Positions 17,455 to 26,741 of a stretch of 64,000 bases of DNA are shown here, piece by piece. The notes beneath the pieces were generated by a model. It was not told where the DNA came from and ran no database searches. It saw nothing but the letters and a program-made list of their open reading frames with translations. Positions within the stretch are counted from its first letter, which is position 1. The number at the start of each line of letters is the position of its first letter. Location of the stretch: assembly GCF_002483225.1 (NCBI RefSeq), contig NZ_DLHL01000003.1, positions 62,001 to 126,000 on the forward strand. The letters are read 5' to 3'. A program made the position numbers and the translations under genes. This stretch comes from Gemmatimonas sp. UBA7669. Lineage in GTDB: Bacteria > Gemmatimonadota > Gemmatimonadetes > Gemmatimonadales > Gemmatimonadaceae.

Positions 17455-20058
17455 ATGACTTCCATGATGACTCCCGCGACCGGGTTGGCCACGCCCACGC
17501 AGGCTCCGACATCGATCGCCGGTGCGACAACCCCGCCTGACAACACGACGGCGCTGGCAGGTGCTCCGTTGTCGGTGGCGGAGGCGGCACTCGATGCTGC
17601 CATTCTCACGGCCTGTGATCGTATCGCCCCGGCCTGGCCACTCGATCGCGCGATCGCGGTGAATCCCTGCTGGGGCTTCATCGACAAGCCCTTCCCGGAG
17701 GTGGCGGCCTCGCTCGCCGCGTTCTCGGGGGCGACGTTGCTCATGCCGCGCAGCTGGTATCGCGATCAGTATCGTGCCGGCCGCTTCACGGACGCCGATC
17801 TCGAAGCGGTACTCAAGCGCGCGGGTGACACACGTCCGCTCACGCAGTTGCTGGCCGCGCTGGCGCGGGATCCGCAGGAGCCCACCCCCTGGGGCTTCAT
17901 GACGGAAGCGGTCGATGCCGGACGCGATCTCACGCATCATTGGTCGTGGCGCGCCTTCGTGCTGCGCGACATCTCGCAGGCCTGCGCGGCCTGCTTCGAT
18001 GAAGGACAGGCGCGGTGGAGTCCTGACCGCAGCACGGGCCTGTACGGGGTGTGGCGTACGCTCGCGCGTCACGACCTGGCGCCGCGTCTCCTCATGGGCG
18101 CGTCGCACCACCAGGCCGACATGGATGCGCTGCCCGACGACCCGCGCACGCTCATCGTGGAAGCCGTCGCCGCACTGGGTGTGGCGCCGGAGCACTGGGC
18201 GGACTACTTCACGGCCCTGCTGCTCAGTGTGAATGGCTGGGCGTCGGCCATGGCCTTCCGTCGCTGGGAGGCGCGTCTGCTCGGCGGTGATGATGAGCAG
18301 CTCGTGCATCTGCTCGCAGCACGTCTGGCCTGGGAGCTGTTGCTTGCGCGGCAGTATGCCACGTCGCACACGATGATGGTGTGGCGCGCCATTCAGCAGG
18401 GATGGCAAACGGCGGCCAGCGAGGCGGCGGAACTGCGTCGGGATGACTGGCATTTCCAGCGCGCGCTTGAGCTGGCGTATCAGCGCACGCTCACGCGCCG
18501 TCTGCTGCCGGCACCAGCGGCTGACTCGCACACCGCCACCACATCTTCGGCTCCGCGCCGCACCGCCGCGCAGGTCGTGTTCTGCATCGACGTGCGCAGC
18601 GAAGTCATGCGCCGCGCCGTCGAGCGCGTGTCGCCCGATATCGAAACGCTGGGCTTCGCCGGATTCTTCGGCGTCCCCGCAGCATACAAGACCCCCGAGG
18701 GCACGTTGCGGCCGCAGCTCCCCGGTCTGTTGGCGCCGTCCGTGGTGATTGCCGACGAAGCGGCCGGCAGCGAGGAGCCAACGGATCGTGTGGTGGCGCG
18801 CATGAAGGCGCGCGCCGCCGCCGGTGTGAGCTGGAAGCAGCTCAGCTCCACACCCTCGAGCATGTTCACCTTTGTCGAGTCGGCCGGTCTGGCCTGGGCG
18901 GCCGCGCTATTGCGCGACGGGCTCAAGCGACTCGCGCCCACGCGTGATCCGCTGCGTGCAGATGACATGACGCCGAGCGCGCCCCAGCTCACCCGCAGCA
19001 CCGATGGCACGCTGATTGGCGATGAGCAGCGCATCGCGCTGGCGGCCGGAATCCTGCGCACCATGAGCCTCACCCAGGACTTTGCGCCACTGCTGGTGTT
19101 GCTGGGCCACGGCGCCTCAACCAGCAACAACCCGCAGGCGGCCGCGCTGCAGTGCGGAGCCTGTGGGGGCCAGACGGGCGAACTGAACGCGCGCGCTGCC
19201 GCGGCGCTGTTGAACGACGCAACGGTGCGAGTCGGTCTCGCGCAGCTCGGCATCGATCTTGGCGAGACGTTTGTGCTGGCCGGCCTGCACGACACGACCA
19301 CCGACGACGTCACGTTGTACGACGTGGAGCACGTGCCGTCCGCGCACACCGCGGCGCTCGAGATGCTGCGCAACACGCTGCGCAACGCCGCCGACGTTGC
19401 GCGCGCCGAGCGCGCCCCCGGCCTCGGCATCACGGCCGCGACGACGGAAGAACTGGCCTCGCGTATTCGTGCCCGCGCGCGTGATTGGGCGGAGCTGCGC
19501 CCCGAGTGGGGACTGGCTGGCAATGCGGCGTTCGTGATTGCGCCGCGCGCGCGGACGCGTGGCCTCGATCTGGGTGGGCGCGTCTTCCTGCATGACTATC
19601 GGTGGTCGCAGGACAACGAGTTCCGCGTGCTCGACCTCCTGTTGTCCGCGCCGATGGTGGTGGCGCACTGGATCAACCTGCAGTACTACGCGTCCACGGT
19701 GGATCCGCTGCGCTACGGCAGCGGCAACAAGGTGCTGCACAATGTCGTCGGCGGACGTCTGGGCGTGCTGGAAGGCGGCCAGGGCGATCTGCGCATCGGT
19801 CTCGCGCGGCAGTCCGTACACGACGGCACCGCGTGGCGTCACGAGCCACTGCGTCTCTCGGTGTTTGTTGAAGCGCCAACCGATGCCATCGACGCGGTGC
19901 TGGCCCGTCATCGCAGCGTGGACGATCTCGTGCGCAACGAGTGGGTGCACCTGCACTGCCTCGACCCGATCAGCGGCATGGTCACGCAGCGTCGGGCCGA
20001 CGGCTGGCACGAAGTGGAGTCCTGGGACGTGCACATCGGCGCGCTGCACGCCAACTGA
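17455..20058 (+). CDS. dabA: DabA (DUF2309/UPF0753): zinc-dependent subunit of the inorganic carbon transporter
   Basis: The 867-aa protein starts at ATG 17455. Family motifs are abundant: PLDRAIAVNPCWGF near the N-terminus, VFCIDVRSEVMRRA, LLGHGASTSNNPQAAALQCG, ACGGQTGELNARA and GHWIN-type VVAHWINLQYYASTVDP. The presumed zinc site is intact: C377 and D379 in FCID, H552 in LGHG and C567 in LQCG, with the same 15-residue H-to-C spacing known for characterised DabA. DabA is a beta-carbonic-anhydrase-like protein that converts CO2 to bicarbonate vectorially with DabB in the cytoplasmic membrane. It is probably regulated by the divergent LysR protein. Confidence 0.93.
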   Translation: MTSMMTPATGLATPTQAPTSIAGATTPPDNTTALAGAPLSVAEAALDAAILTACDRIAPAWPLDRAIAVNPCWGFIDKPFPEVAASLAAFSGATLLMPRSWYRDQYRAGRFTDADLEAVLKRAGDTRPLTQLLAALARDPQEPTPWGFMTEAVDAGRDLTHHWSWRAFVLRDISQACAACFDEGQARWSPDRSTGLYGVWRTLARHDLAPRLLMGASHHQADMDALPDDPRTLIVEAVAALGVAPEHWADYFTALLLSVNGWASAMAFRRWEARLLGGDDEQLVHLLAARLAWELLLARQYATSHTMMVWRAIQQGWQTAASEAAELRRDDWHFQRALELAYQRTLTRRLLPAPAADSHTATTSSAPRRTAAQVVFCIDVRSEVMRRAVERVSPDIETLGFAGFFGVPAAYKTPEGTLRPQLPGLLAPSVVIADEAAGSEEPTDRVVARMKARAAAGVSWKQLSSTPSSMFTFVESAGLAWAAALLRDGLKRLAPTRDPLRADDMTPSAPQLTRSTDGTLIGDEQRIALAAGILRTMSLTQDFAPLLVLLGHGASTSNNPQAAALQCGACGGQTGELNARAAAALLNDATVRVGLAQLGIDLGETFVLAGLHDTTTDDVTLYDVEHVPSAHTAALEMLRNTLRNAADVARAERAPGLGITAATTEELASRIRARARDWAELRPEWGLAGNAAFVIAPRARTRGLDLGGRVFLHDYRWSQDNEFRVLDLLLSAPMVVAHWINLQYYASTVDPLRYGSGNKVLHNVVGGRLGVLEGGQGDLRIGLARQSVHDGTAWRHEPLRLSVFVEAPTDAIDAVLARHRSVDDLVRNEWVHLHCLDPISGMVTQRRADGWHEVESWDVHIGALHAN

Positions 20059-20073
20059 GGTCCGACAACATGC

Positions 20074-20099
20074 TCCCGGCAGCGCACGGGCTGCCGGGA
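20074..20099. terminator. Hairpin between dabA and the convergent metalloprotease gene
   Basis: TCCCGGCAGC at 20074-20083 pairs perfectly with GCTGCCGGGA at 20090-20099 with a 6-nt loop. Outside it, ACATGC and GCATGT can extend the stem. It fills the 58-bp gap between convergent genes and lacks a U-run. Confidence 0.65.
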
Positions 20100-20116
20100 C
20101 GCATGTCGGGATGCAC

Positions 20117-21073
20117 TCAGGACACGATGGTGAGGCGGGGTCGTTCCATCATGGGTTCGGCCGCTGCCATGACCTCTTCAGCGCTGGCCCGCACCGACCA
20201 GGCAAAACCGCGGGCCGCGATGGCCGGCTCAACCAGCCGGGCGCCAAGGAAGTATCCGGCCCGTTCGGGGAGCACGACGCGCTCCACCGTGCGGGCTTCG
20301 TCGCTCATGCCGCCCGAGAGAAAGCGGAGACGCAGCCCCAGGGCGGCCCGGTCATAGTCGCGGCTGGCCGCGCGCTGCAGCACGGGCTCCACCTCGCGAA
20401 TGCGCGCATATTGCCGGCGCGCAAAGCCGAAGTACTCCCAGGCCGCGTGGCCGGGACTCACGGCACGCGACACCTGCACGGCCAGTCCCTCGTTGACCAG
20501 CAGCTCACGCAACGTGGCCTGACGCCCCGTCTCCCAGTAGGAGTAGTAGCCGCCGGATTCGGCCACGAGCGAACGCATGCTGCTCTGGCTTCCGGGCGCG
20601 GTGTAGCGAATGACGTGCGTGATTTCGTGCGCCAACCAGAGCGGAATGAGCTCGGGATCAAGACCCAGCGCCTGCGTGTCGGGGTTGGTCACACCCGTGA
20701 AGTGCTCGAGGCAGACAAAGGCCACCCCGCGGCCGTTCACCACCAGCTCCCCGGCATTGGCGGCCCCGACACCCACCATGAGCACGATGTCGTAGCTCAC
20801 ATCGACGTCGAGCAGCGTGCGCACCTTTTCTTCGGTGTCGCGGGCGAGCGCCACAAGATCGGTGGTGGCAAGCAGCTGGTGCAGGTCGCTGCGATCGGCG
20901 GCCACGGTGGACCGCACCACTTCTTCGAAGTGGGGCCCAGAGGGCTCCAGGACATAGTTGTCCCAGTAGGCCGTCAACAACGCCCGGTGACGATCGAAGT
21001 ACTCGAGGTACGCCGCGAAACGATCGTCGGCGTCGAGAACGGCGAGGAAATCCGGAATGAGATTGATCAACAT
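20117..21073 (-). CDS. Putative zinc metalloprotease (DUF2268-like)
   Basis: From ATG 21073 (MLINLIPDFLAVLD) the 318-aa protein carries the HExxH motif in LIPLWLAHEITHVIRYTAPG. A downstream glutamate lies in LLVNEGLAVQVSRAV, a candidate third zinc ligand region (gluzincin-like NEGLA). This arrangement is typical of predicted Zn-proteases of the DUF2268 type. No signal peptide is visible, so a cytoplasmic location is likely. Substrates are unknown. It is convergent with dabA. Confidence 0.72.
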   Translation of the reverse strand: MLINLIPDFLAVLDADDRFAAYLEYFDRHRALLTAYWDNYVLEPSGPHFEEVVRSTVAADRSDLHQLLATTDLVALARDTEEKVRTLLDVDVSYDIVLMVGVGAANAGELVVNGRGVAFVCLEHFTGVTNPDTQALGLDPELIPLWLAHEITHVIRYTAPGSQSSMRSLVAESGGYYSYWETGRQATLRELLVNEGLAVQVSRAVSPGHAAWEYFGFARRQYARIREVEPVLQRAASRDYDRAALGLRLRFLSGGMSDEARTVERVVLPERAGYFLGARLVEPAIAARGFAWSVRASAEEVMAAAEPMMERPRLTIVS

Positions 21074-21293
21074 CAACGACCCGGGATCGGGAGGCCGGCG
21101 CGATCGAGACGTACGCGCATATGCTGCGCAACCCACTCGCCGAACGAGACGCGGCAAGATAGCCCGACGCGGACATCACAACAAGACTTTTCCCCGCCGC
21201 CGGGTGTCATGAATGTGGACAACCCCACGGGGTGCTCAACTCCGCTGCCGGCGCAGCCGACACTGTATCGACATCACCGTGTCCCGATGCGCC

Positions 21294-21947
21294 ATGACCA
21301 CGCTTCATCTCATTGAACTCTCCTGTCCGGTATGCGCCCGGTCCTTCCGTTCGCAAACCGTCGTGGCCACCAACGGCTACGGCGGCAAGCGCACGGATTT
21401 CCACGAGCGCGCCGCCGGCATGCAACCCCTGCCCTACTTCGTGCATCTCTGCACGCAGTGTGGCTATGCCGGGGTAACACGCGACTTCGGCGACGAGGTC
21501 GAATTGACCGAACTGATTCGCACGCGAGTGTGGACCGAGTTGGGACCGGCCTTGCGACACGCGCTGCCTTCGGGCTCCCTCAAGTACGAGCATGCGGCCA
21601 AGGTGGCGCAGTGGCTTGGCCAGGACGCCCGGTATCTTGCCGATCTGTATCTGCGAGCGGCGTGGTGCTGCGTCGACGAGGGCGACGTGGAAGCGGAACG
21701 CTACTTCCGTCGTCACGCCGCCTGGAGGTTTGCCGAGGCGCTCGACGCCTGGGATGGCGTACCGGCCGAGGAACGGGCGGTGATCACCTATCTGGTCGGC
21801 GAGCTGTGGCGGCGCATCGGTGACGATGAGCAGGCCCAATCCTGGTTTGACCGTGTCGAAGACGAGGTGACCGAACCCTCGGCGCAGGCCTGGGTGCTGG
21901 AAGTAGCTGCGCAGCAGAAGCTCGCGCCGCGCGAGTGGTTCACCTGA
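21294..21947 (+). CDS. DUF2225 family protein
   Basis: From ATG 21294, 217 aa. The N-terminus has two CxxC pairs (ELSCPVCARSF and LCTQCGYAG) that form a probable zinc ribbon. Helical, TPR-like repeats follow (YLRAAWCCVDEGDVEAERYF and VGELWRRIGDDEQAQSWFDR). This is the DUF2225 architecture, which has no assigned reaction. The C-terminal stop runs directly into a short tandem repeat shared with the end of the convergent upp gene. Confidence 0.82.
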   Translation: MTTLHLIELSCPVCARSFRSQTVVATNGYGGKRTDFHERAAGMQPLPYFVHLCTQCGYAGVTRDFGDEVELTELIRTRVWTELGPALRHALPSGSLKYEHAAKVAQWLGQDARYLADLYLRAAWCCVDEGDVEAERYFRRHAAWRFAEALDAWDGVPAEERAVITYLVGELWRRIGDDEQAQSWFDRVEDEVTEPSAQAWVLEVAAQQKLAPREWFT

Positions 21948-21971
21948 TCGTCACCTGATCGTCACCTGATC
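21942..21971. repeat. Short tandem repeat at a convergent gene junction
   Basis: An 11-bp unit (CACCTGATCGT) occurs twice and then partly a third time, spanning the stop codon of the DUF2225 gene. It may have arisen by slippage; no function is evident. Confidence 0.6.
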
Positions 21972-21982
21972 CGCCGCGTCGC

Positions 21983-22630
21983 TCAGCGCGTGCCGAACAG
22001 GCGGTCGCCGGCGTCGCCCAGTCCGGGCAGAATGTAGCCGTGTTCGTTGAGCTCGCGGTCGAGACTGGCCGCGAGCACCGGCACATCGGGATGATCCGCC
22101 GCGAGTCGCGCGACGCCCTCCGGCGCCGCGACCAGGCACAGAAAGCGGATGCGCGTGGCCCCCGCCCGCTTGAGTGACGACACTGCCGCCGAGGCGCTGC
22201 CCCCGGTGGCCAACATGGGGTCGAGCAGCAGGAAATCGCGCTCGCTCGCGTCGGCCGGCACCTTGAAGTAGTAGTCCACCGGCTCGAGCGTGTCGTGATC
22301 GCGATAGAGCCCAATGTGGCCAACCCGCGCCGACGGCATGAGACGCAGGATGCCTTCCACCATGCCGAGGCCGGCACGGAGAATGGGCACCAGTGTGAGC
22401 TTCTTGCCGCGCACCGTCCACCCCGACGTGGTTTCCAGCGGCGTCTCCACCCGCACGGGGTCGAGTTCGAGATCGCGCGTGGCCTCGTAGGCCATCAGCA
22501 TGGCGATTTCGTCCACCAGTTCCTTGAACTGCTTGGTGGGCGTGGCGCGATCACGCAGCAAGGTGATCTTGTGGCGGACCAGCGGGTGGTCTACGATGCG
22601 CAACGTGGGCAAGGCATGCGACGAGGACAT
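21983..22630 (-). CDS. upp: Uracil phosphoribosyltransferase
   Basis: ATG at 22630 gives 215 aa, close to the family norm of about 210. The sequence has HPLVRHKITLLRD at the N-terminus, VPILRAGLGMVEGIL, the PRPP-binding loop LLLDPMLATGGSASAAV and the C-terminal YILPGLGDAGDRLFGT, which binds uracil. It makes UMP from uracil and PRPP in pyrimidine salvage. It is divergent from the lysyltransferase-like gene with almost no spacer. Confidence 0.95.
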   Translation of the reverse strand: MSSSHALPTLRIVDHPLVRHKITLLRDRATPTKQFKELVDEIAMLMAYEATRDLELDPVRVETPLETTSGWTVRGKKLTLVPILRAGLGMVEGILRLMPSARVGHIGLYRDHDTLEPVDYYFKVPADASERDFLLLDPMLATGGSASAAVSSLKRAGATRIRFLCLVAAPEGVARLAADHPDVPVLAASLDRELNEHGYILPGLGDAGDRLFGTR

Positions 22631-22652
22631 ACCCGAAGCTAGTGCGGATCTT

Positions 22653-24098
22653 GTGCGGCTGCACGGGCGCACGGCCACGGCCTTCCGTTCACTGGGCCGC
22701 GACCTCCTGCGCTGGTACTGGCGGGCCTCACCTGAGGTGGCCGCCTCCGACTCGGTCGCCTCCGACTGGGCTGCACAGAGTCCACGGGCCTTTGTGGCCT
22801 ACCTCGAGGTGCGGCGCGCACGCGTGGCGGCCGGCGAGCCGGTGGCTTCGCTCGATGACTTGCTGACGGTGGCCGAGCGCTTTGTGGATGACAGCGCCGC
22901 CCGCGGTCAACGCGCGAGCTTCTTTGGTACCGAAGGCCGACTGGTGCAATCGCCGCGCTTCGCCCGCCGACTGCTGGGCGAACAACCCGTCTGGAATCCG
23001 CAGGCATGGACTGCACACCGTCAGGCTCACCGCTCGTTGCGTGAACAATGTCGCCGGGCGCGAGCCAAGGGTGTGGCCATTCAGGAAGTCGATGCACGGC
23101 ATGTCACCGCCGGCGCAACAGGCGAAGCGGTGCAGCAACTCGTGACGCGCTGGCGTGCCACACGCAGCATGTCCCCCATGGGATTTCTCGTGCAGATCGA
23201 TTTCACCACCCAGTCCGCCGCGCGGCGCGTGTTTCTCGCGCAGCAGAACGGACAACTGGTCGGACTGCTCGCCATGGCGCCGGTACCTGCGCGCGCTGGC
23301 TGGCTGCTGGAACATCTGCTGCGCGATCCCGACGCACCCAATGGCACCGCAGATCTGCTTGTGGATCACGCCATGCTGCAGCTCGCGGCAGACGGTGTGA
23401 CCTGGGCCTCGCTCGGACTGGCTCCGCTGCACGGTCCGGTGGACGGTTGGCTGCAGCGCGTGCGACACTGGTCGCGTCCCCTGTTCAACTTCGAGGGGCT
23501 TGCCGCATTCAAGCGCAAGCTGCGACCCGACCGCTGGGAGCCCATCTATCTGGCATGGCCGCGGGAAGGTTCGGGATGGCGCGCCTTGCTGGATGGTCTG
23601 CGCGCGTTTGCCGGAGGATCGCTGCTGCGGTTTGCGCTGCGCACGATATTCCGTGGCCCCACGCCATTACTGCGTGCGCTGTGCTGGCTGCTGGTGCCGT
23701 GGACGCTCGTGCTGGCGGCCGCGCCAACCGCCGCGTGGTTTCCGCACACCGCCGTACACGCGGCCTGGGTGCTGTTCGATGTGCTGCTTGTGGTGGCGCT
23801 CTGGACGCTGCTGCGTCGCCAGGCGTTTGCGCCACGCACGACGGTGGCGCGCCGACACACGGCCCGACTGGCTCTGCTGCTTGCCACCTGCGTGAGTCTT
23901 GATGCGCTGCTCACGGCCTGGCAGGCCTGGGCGTTCAACATGCCGCGCGTCCACACCGTGGTGGACGTCGTTATCGTATGGCTGGCCTGTCTTGGTCCAC
24001 TGGTGGCGGCGCCGGTACTATGGGGTGCAGCCCGCCGGCTGCGCGTTCTTGCTCGTCCACGTCCACAACTCGACTGGCCTTCTTCTCTCACGACATGA
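22653..24098 (+). CDS. Phosphatidylglycerol lysyltransferase-like (DUF2156) membrane protein, catalytic domain first
   Basis: The first about 290 residues resemble the GNAT-fold C-terminal domain of MprF/LPG synthases: RFVDDSAARGQRASFFGTEG, an MGFLVQIDF core, ADLLVDHAMLQLAADGVTW, then FNFEGLAAFKRKLRPDRWEPIYLAW (split motif, FNFEGL and KLRPDRWEPIYL). Four hydrophobic helices follow at the C-terminus. Known MprF proteins have the reverse order, membrane part first. The start is uncertain: GTG 22653 is chosen to avoid overlap with the divergent upp start, while ATG 22596 is possible. The role would be aminoacylation of membrane lipids or another acyl/aminoacyl acceptor. It ends in an ATGA overlap with the LOG-family gene. 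Confidence 0.72.
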   Translation: MRLHGRTATAFRSLGRDLLRWYWRASPEVAASDSVASDWAAQSPRAFVAYLEVRRARVAAGEPVASLDDLLTVAERFVDDSAARGQRASFFGTEGRLVQSPRFARRLLGEQPVWNPQAWTAHRQAHRSLREQCRRARAKGVAIQEVDARHVTAGATGEAVQQLVTRWRATRSMSPMGFLVQIDFTTQSAARRVFLAQQNGQLVGLLAMAPVPARAGWLLEHLLRDPDAPNGTADLLVDHAMLQLAADGVTWASLGLAPLHGPVDGWLQRVRHWSRPLFNFEGLAAFKRKLRPDRWEPIYLAWPREGSGWRALLDGLRAFAGGSLLRFALRTIFRGPTPLLRALCWLLVPWTLVLAAAPTAAWFPHTAVHAAWVLFDVLLVVALWTLLRRQAFAPRTTVARRHTARLALLLATCVSLDALLTAWQAWAFNMPRVHTVVDVVIVWLACLGPLVAAPVLWGAARRLRVLARPRPQLDWPSSLTT

Positions 24099-24712
24099 CA
24101 CCGCCGACCCTTCCTGTCACCCCGGTCGTTCTGCAGCGCGTAGGTGTGTACTGCGGCGGCAACGACGGAGCCCGTCCTGCGTACGTTGCCCTCGCCCGCA
24201 CGCTGGGACAGACACTCGCGCGGCGTGGCATCGGTCTGGTGTATGGCGGGGGCCGCACGGGACTCATGGGCGCCATGGCCGACGCCGCGCTTGCGGCCGG
24301 CGGTGAAGTGATTGGGGTGATGCCACACGGTCTTGTCGAACGCGAAGTCGCGCATCGCGAGCTGACACACCTGCACATTGTGGACAGCATGCATGAGCGC
24401 AAAGCCATGATGGCCAGTCTGGCCGATGCCTTCATCACGCTGCCCGGCGGCATCGGAACACTCGAGGAGTTCTTCGAGACCTGGACATGGGCGCAACTGG
24501 GCGTGCACAGGAAGCCCATGGGCTTGCTGGACGTCGATGGATTCTGGGAGCCGTTGCTGAGCATGCTGGCATACATGGACAGCGAGGGATTTCTGCGTGG
24601 CAATCCGCGCGCCTGGCTGCTGCACGAACATCATGTAGAGCGCCTGCTGGTCGCGTTGGAGGCATTTGTAGCACCAGAGGTCCGAACATGGGCGCGTTTG
24701 TCAGAGACATGA
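24095..24712 (+). CDS. LOG family protein (TIGR00730, nucleotide 5'-monophosphate phosphoribohydrolase)
   Basis: ATG 24095 overlaps the previous stop (ATGA), giving 205 aa. The Rossmann-fold protein has the diagnostic PGGIGTLEEFFETWTWAQLG motif, the GIGLVYGGGRTGLMG nucleotide loop and the E..R..HERKAMM segment. The family hydrolyses cytokinin riboside or purine 5'-monophosphates to release the base. It is probably translated with the upstream lysyltransferase-like gene. Confidence 0.9.
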   Translation: MTPPTLPVTPVVLQRVGVYCGGNDGARPAYVALARTLGQTLARRGIGLVYGGGRTGLMGAMADAALAAGGEVIGVMPHGLVEREVAHRELTHLHIVDSMHERKAMMASLADAFITLPGGIGTLEEFFETWTWAQLGVHRKPMGLLDVDGFWEPLLSMLAYMDSEGFLRGNPRAWLLHEHHVERLLVALEAFVAPEVRTWARLSET

Positions 24713-24724
24713 TGCGCGACTTGC

Positions 24725-24748
24725 GTCACACTTCGCGTCACGTGTGAC
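24725..24748. repeat. Inverted repeat upstream of the sigma-54 activator gene
   Basis: GTCACAC (24725-24731) and GTGTGAC (24742-24748) form a perfect 7-bp dyad with a 10-bp spacer containing another GCGTCAC. It lies after the LOG gene and before the regulator gene, and could be an operator or a weak terminator. Confidence 0.4.
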
Positions 24749-24863
24749 ACTGCTTGCCCACGGCGTGCTCTTGCCGAGCACGCTGGCGTTGATGATGTTG
24801 CGAGGAGCGATGGCAATGAACGCGACGTGACGTGTCCCCCGTCACCATTCGAGGAGCCGAATC

Positions 24864-25988
24864 ATGAGCGACGTCGCTCGATTCACCACTGACGGACTGC
24901 CGCCACTGGCACTGCATCGACCCGACGAAGCGTCCGTGGCCTTTCACGGGCTGCTGGGCAGCAGCGCCATCATGCGCGAGGCGTTCGAACGCCTCGAGCG
25001 CGTGGGTCGCACCGACGTCACGGTATTGCTCACTGGTGAGAGTGGCACCGGTAAGGAGCTGGCGGCCCGTGCTCTGCATGCCGTGAGCACACGTCAGCAG
25101 CGTCCACTCGTCGCCCTCAATTGCTCGGCGCTCCCCACCGAACTGGTCGAGAGTGAGTTGTTCGGGCACACACGTGGCGCGTTCACCGGCGCGGTGCGCG
25201 ATCACGGCGGACTGTTCGAAGCGGCTCATGGCGGCACGCTGTTCCTCGACGAGATTGGCGACCTCGGCATCGGCGCACAGGCCAAGGTGCTGCGCGCGCT
25301 CGAGAGCGGCGAGGTGCAGCGCGTGGGCGGCACCAAGCCCACACGCGTGGATGTCCGCGTCATTGCGGCCACCAATCGTCCGCTCGAGCGCATGGTCGCC
25401 GACGGGGCGTTTCGCGAGGATCTGCTGTATCGCCTGAACGTGGTGGTCATCACGCTGCCGCCGCTGCGCGCACGTCCGCAGGACATTCCCATGCTGGCAC
25501 AGCACTTCCTGCGACAGGTGGGGATGAAGCACCCGCAGACCGCGCAGCGCATCAGCGAGGAGGCCATGGCCTGCCTTGTTGCCTATGCCTGGCCTGGCAA
25601 TGTGCGCGAGCTGCGCAACGTGCTCGAAGGTGCCCTGGTGCTGGGTGACGGACTCACTCTCGAGCCTCGGCATCTTCCACCCGTGCTCCGAGAGGCTGCA
25701 ATGCCCTCGGGTGGTGTGGAGGACGATGCCGCCAAGGCCCTGGTGGCAGCCACCATGCATCTGTCCTTCTCGGAAGCGCGCGAGCAGGCTCTCGAGGCAT
25801 TTGACCGGGCCTTTCTGTCTGCGGCGCTGGCACGTCATGGTGGCAACATTGCCCAGACGGCGCGCACACTGGGATTACATCGGCAATCGCTGCAGAAAGT
25901 GCTCGCGCGCCGCTCGCTGCGCGCACGGCGCCCCGCGTCCCCGTCCGAGGCGGCTCAGCCCGACGCCACGCCGTCCGACACGCCGTAA
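24864..25988 (+). CDS. Sigma-54-dependent transcriptional activator without a receiver domain
   Basis: The 374-aa protein begins almost directly with the AAA+ central domain. Walker A is LLTGESGTGKELAARALH. The GAFTGA loop (HTRGAFTGAVRDHGG) contacts sigma-54, and Walker B is GGTLFLDEIGDL. The sensor and R-finger segments are present (RVIAATNRPLE and FREDLLYRLNV), as is YAWPGNVRELRNVLEG. A Fis-type HTH near residues 325-345 (GGNIAQTARTLGLHRQSLQK) binds DNA. With no N-terminal sensor it is either constitutively active or controlled by a partner. A clean Shine-Dalgarno-like GAGGAG lies 8-13 bp before the ATG. No good sigma-54 promoter was found beside it. Confidence 0.92.
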   Translation: MSDVARFTTDGLPPLALHRPDEASVAFHGLLGSSAIMREAFERLERVGRTDVTVLLTGESGTGKELAARALHAVSTRQQRPLVALNCSALPTELVESELFGHTRGAFTGAVRDHGGLFEAAHGGTLFLDEIGDLGIGAQAKVLRALESGEVQRVGGTKPTRVDVRVIAATNRPLERMVADGAFREDLLYRLNVVVITLPPLRARPQDIPMLAQHFLRQVGMKHPQTAQRISEEAMACLVAYAWPGNVRELRNVLEGALVLGDGLTLEPRHLPPVLREAAMPSGGVEDDAAKALVAATMHLSFSEAREQALEAFDRAFLSAALARHGGNIAQTARTLGLHRQSLQKVLARRSLRARRPASPSEAAQPDATPSDTP

Positions 25989-26491
25989 CGCCATTCGCGC
26001 AGTAACGCGCCATCACCGAAGACCTCGCGCACGCTGGTGAGCGCATCGGGGAGGCAGCACCAGTACTGCGGCGACTCGAAACGCTCGGCCAGCGGCGCAT
26101 CGTGAAAGCGCCAGCGCAGCAGTTCGCTGCGGATGAGCGTCCAGACATCGCGCATGGTGGCGGCCGACTCTGTGAGGAGGCGTCGCGGCAATAGAGGAAT
26201 CACGCGCACCAGTGCGTGGCTATCGGCCGGCACGTTTTCTCCGCGATCGCAGTGTGCGCGGTCGTGCGTGACCGCCGCGTCCTCGTGTGCGGTGCAGTCA
26301 TTCGGCTGCACAATGTGCAGCATGGGGTACGCAGCATCGTCGAGAAATCGCGGTGGCTCCACTACCAGCACGTCACGCTGCGTGGCACAGGCCTGCGCCA
26401 TGGCGCGCGTCGGCGCAGCCGGTGACTCCCAATGCACCGCAGCAATGAATACGACGGGCGTGGGGCGGGGCAGGTCGGCGCAGTGCGGCAT
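25955..26491 (-). pseudogene. Truncated glycosyltransferase-like N-terminal domain
   Basis: From ATG 26491, 178 aa. The start (TPVVFIAAVHWESPAAPTRA, then RDVLVVEPPRFLDD) and the later VRVIPLLPRRLLTESAATMR resemble the N-terminal Rossmann half of family-4-type glycosyltransferases. The second, nucleotide-sugar-binding half is absent: the frame ends at 25955, overlapping the 3' end of the sigma-54 activator gene. Either the gene is truncated or this is a small unrelated protein. The family resemblance is by eye only. It lies just outside the accessory island and may be an older relic. Confidence 0.45.
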
Positions 26492-26741
26492 CGCAGCGTC
26501 TCCAGAGACAAAACGTGAGCGACCAATGCGTGCGTTGCGCACCGAGTGATGCCTCGTGTGCCCCGCAGCTCATGCATACGACAGCAAGTATCGTCGTGTC
26601 TGCTTGCGGAGCAAGTGACGTGCCGCACGTTCAAGAGGGAAATGCGGCGCAGTTCGTGCGATGTGTCACGGCGCGGACACGAAGGATGTGCAACATTGCG
26701 TGGCGTAAGCGGTATTCAACGAAGGACATGCAGGAGCAGAC

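Noticed and set aside
21942..21971. CRISPR-like array from the repeated CACCTGATCGT units
   Set aside because: Units are 11 bp, adjacent, without spacers; no CRISPR array or cas gene was seen anywhere in the window.
24713..24863. Sigma-54 promoter before the sigma-54 activator gene (TGGC...TTGC at about 24783-24800)
   Set aside because: The GG-to-GC spacing is about three bases too long for a -24/-12 element.
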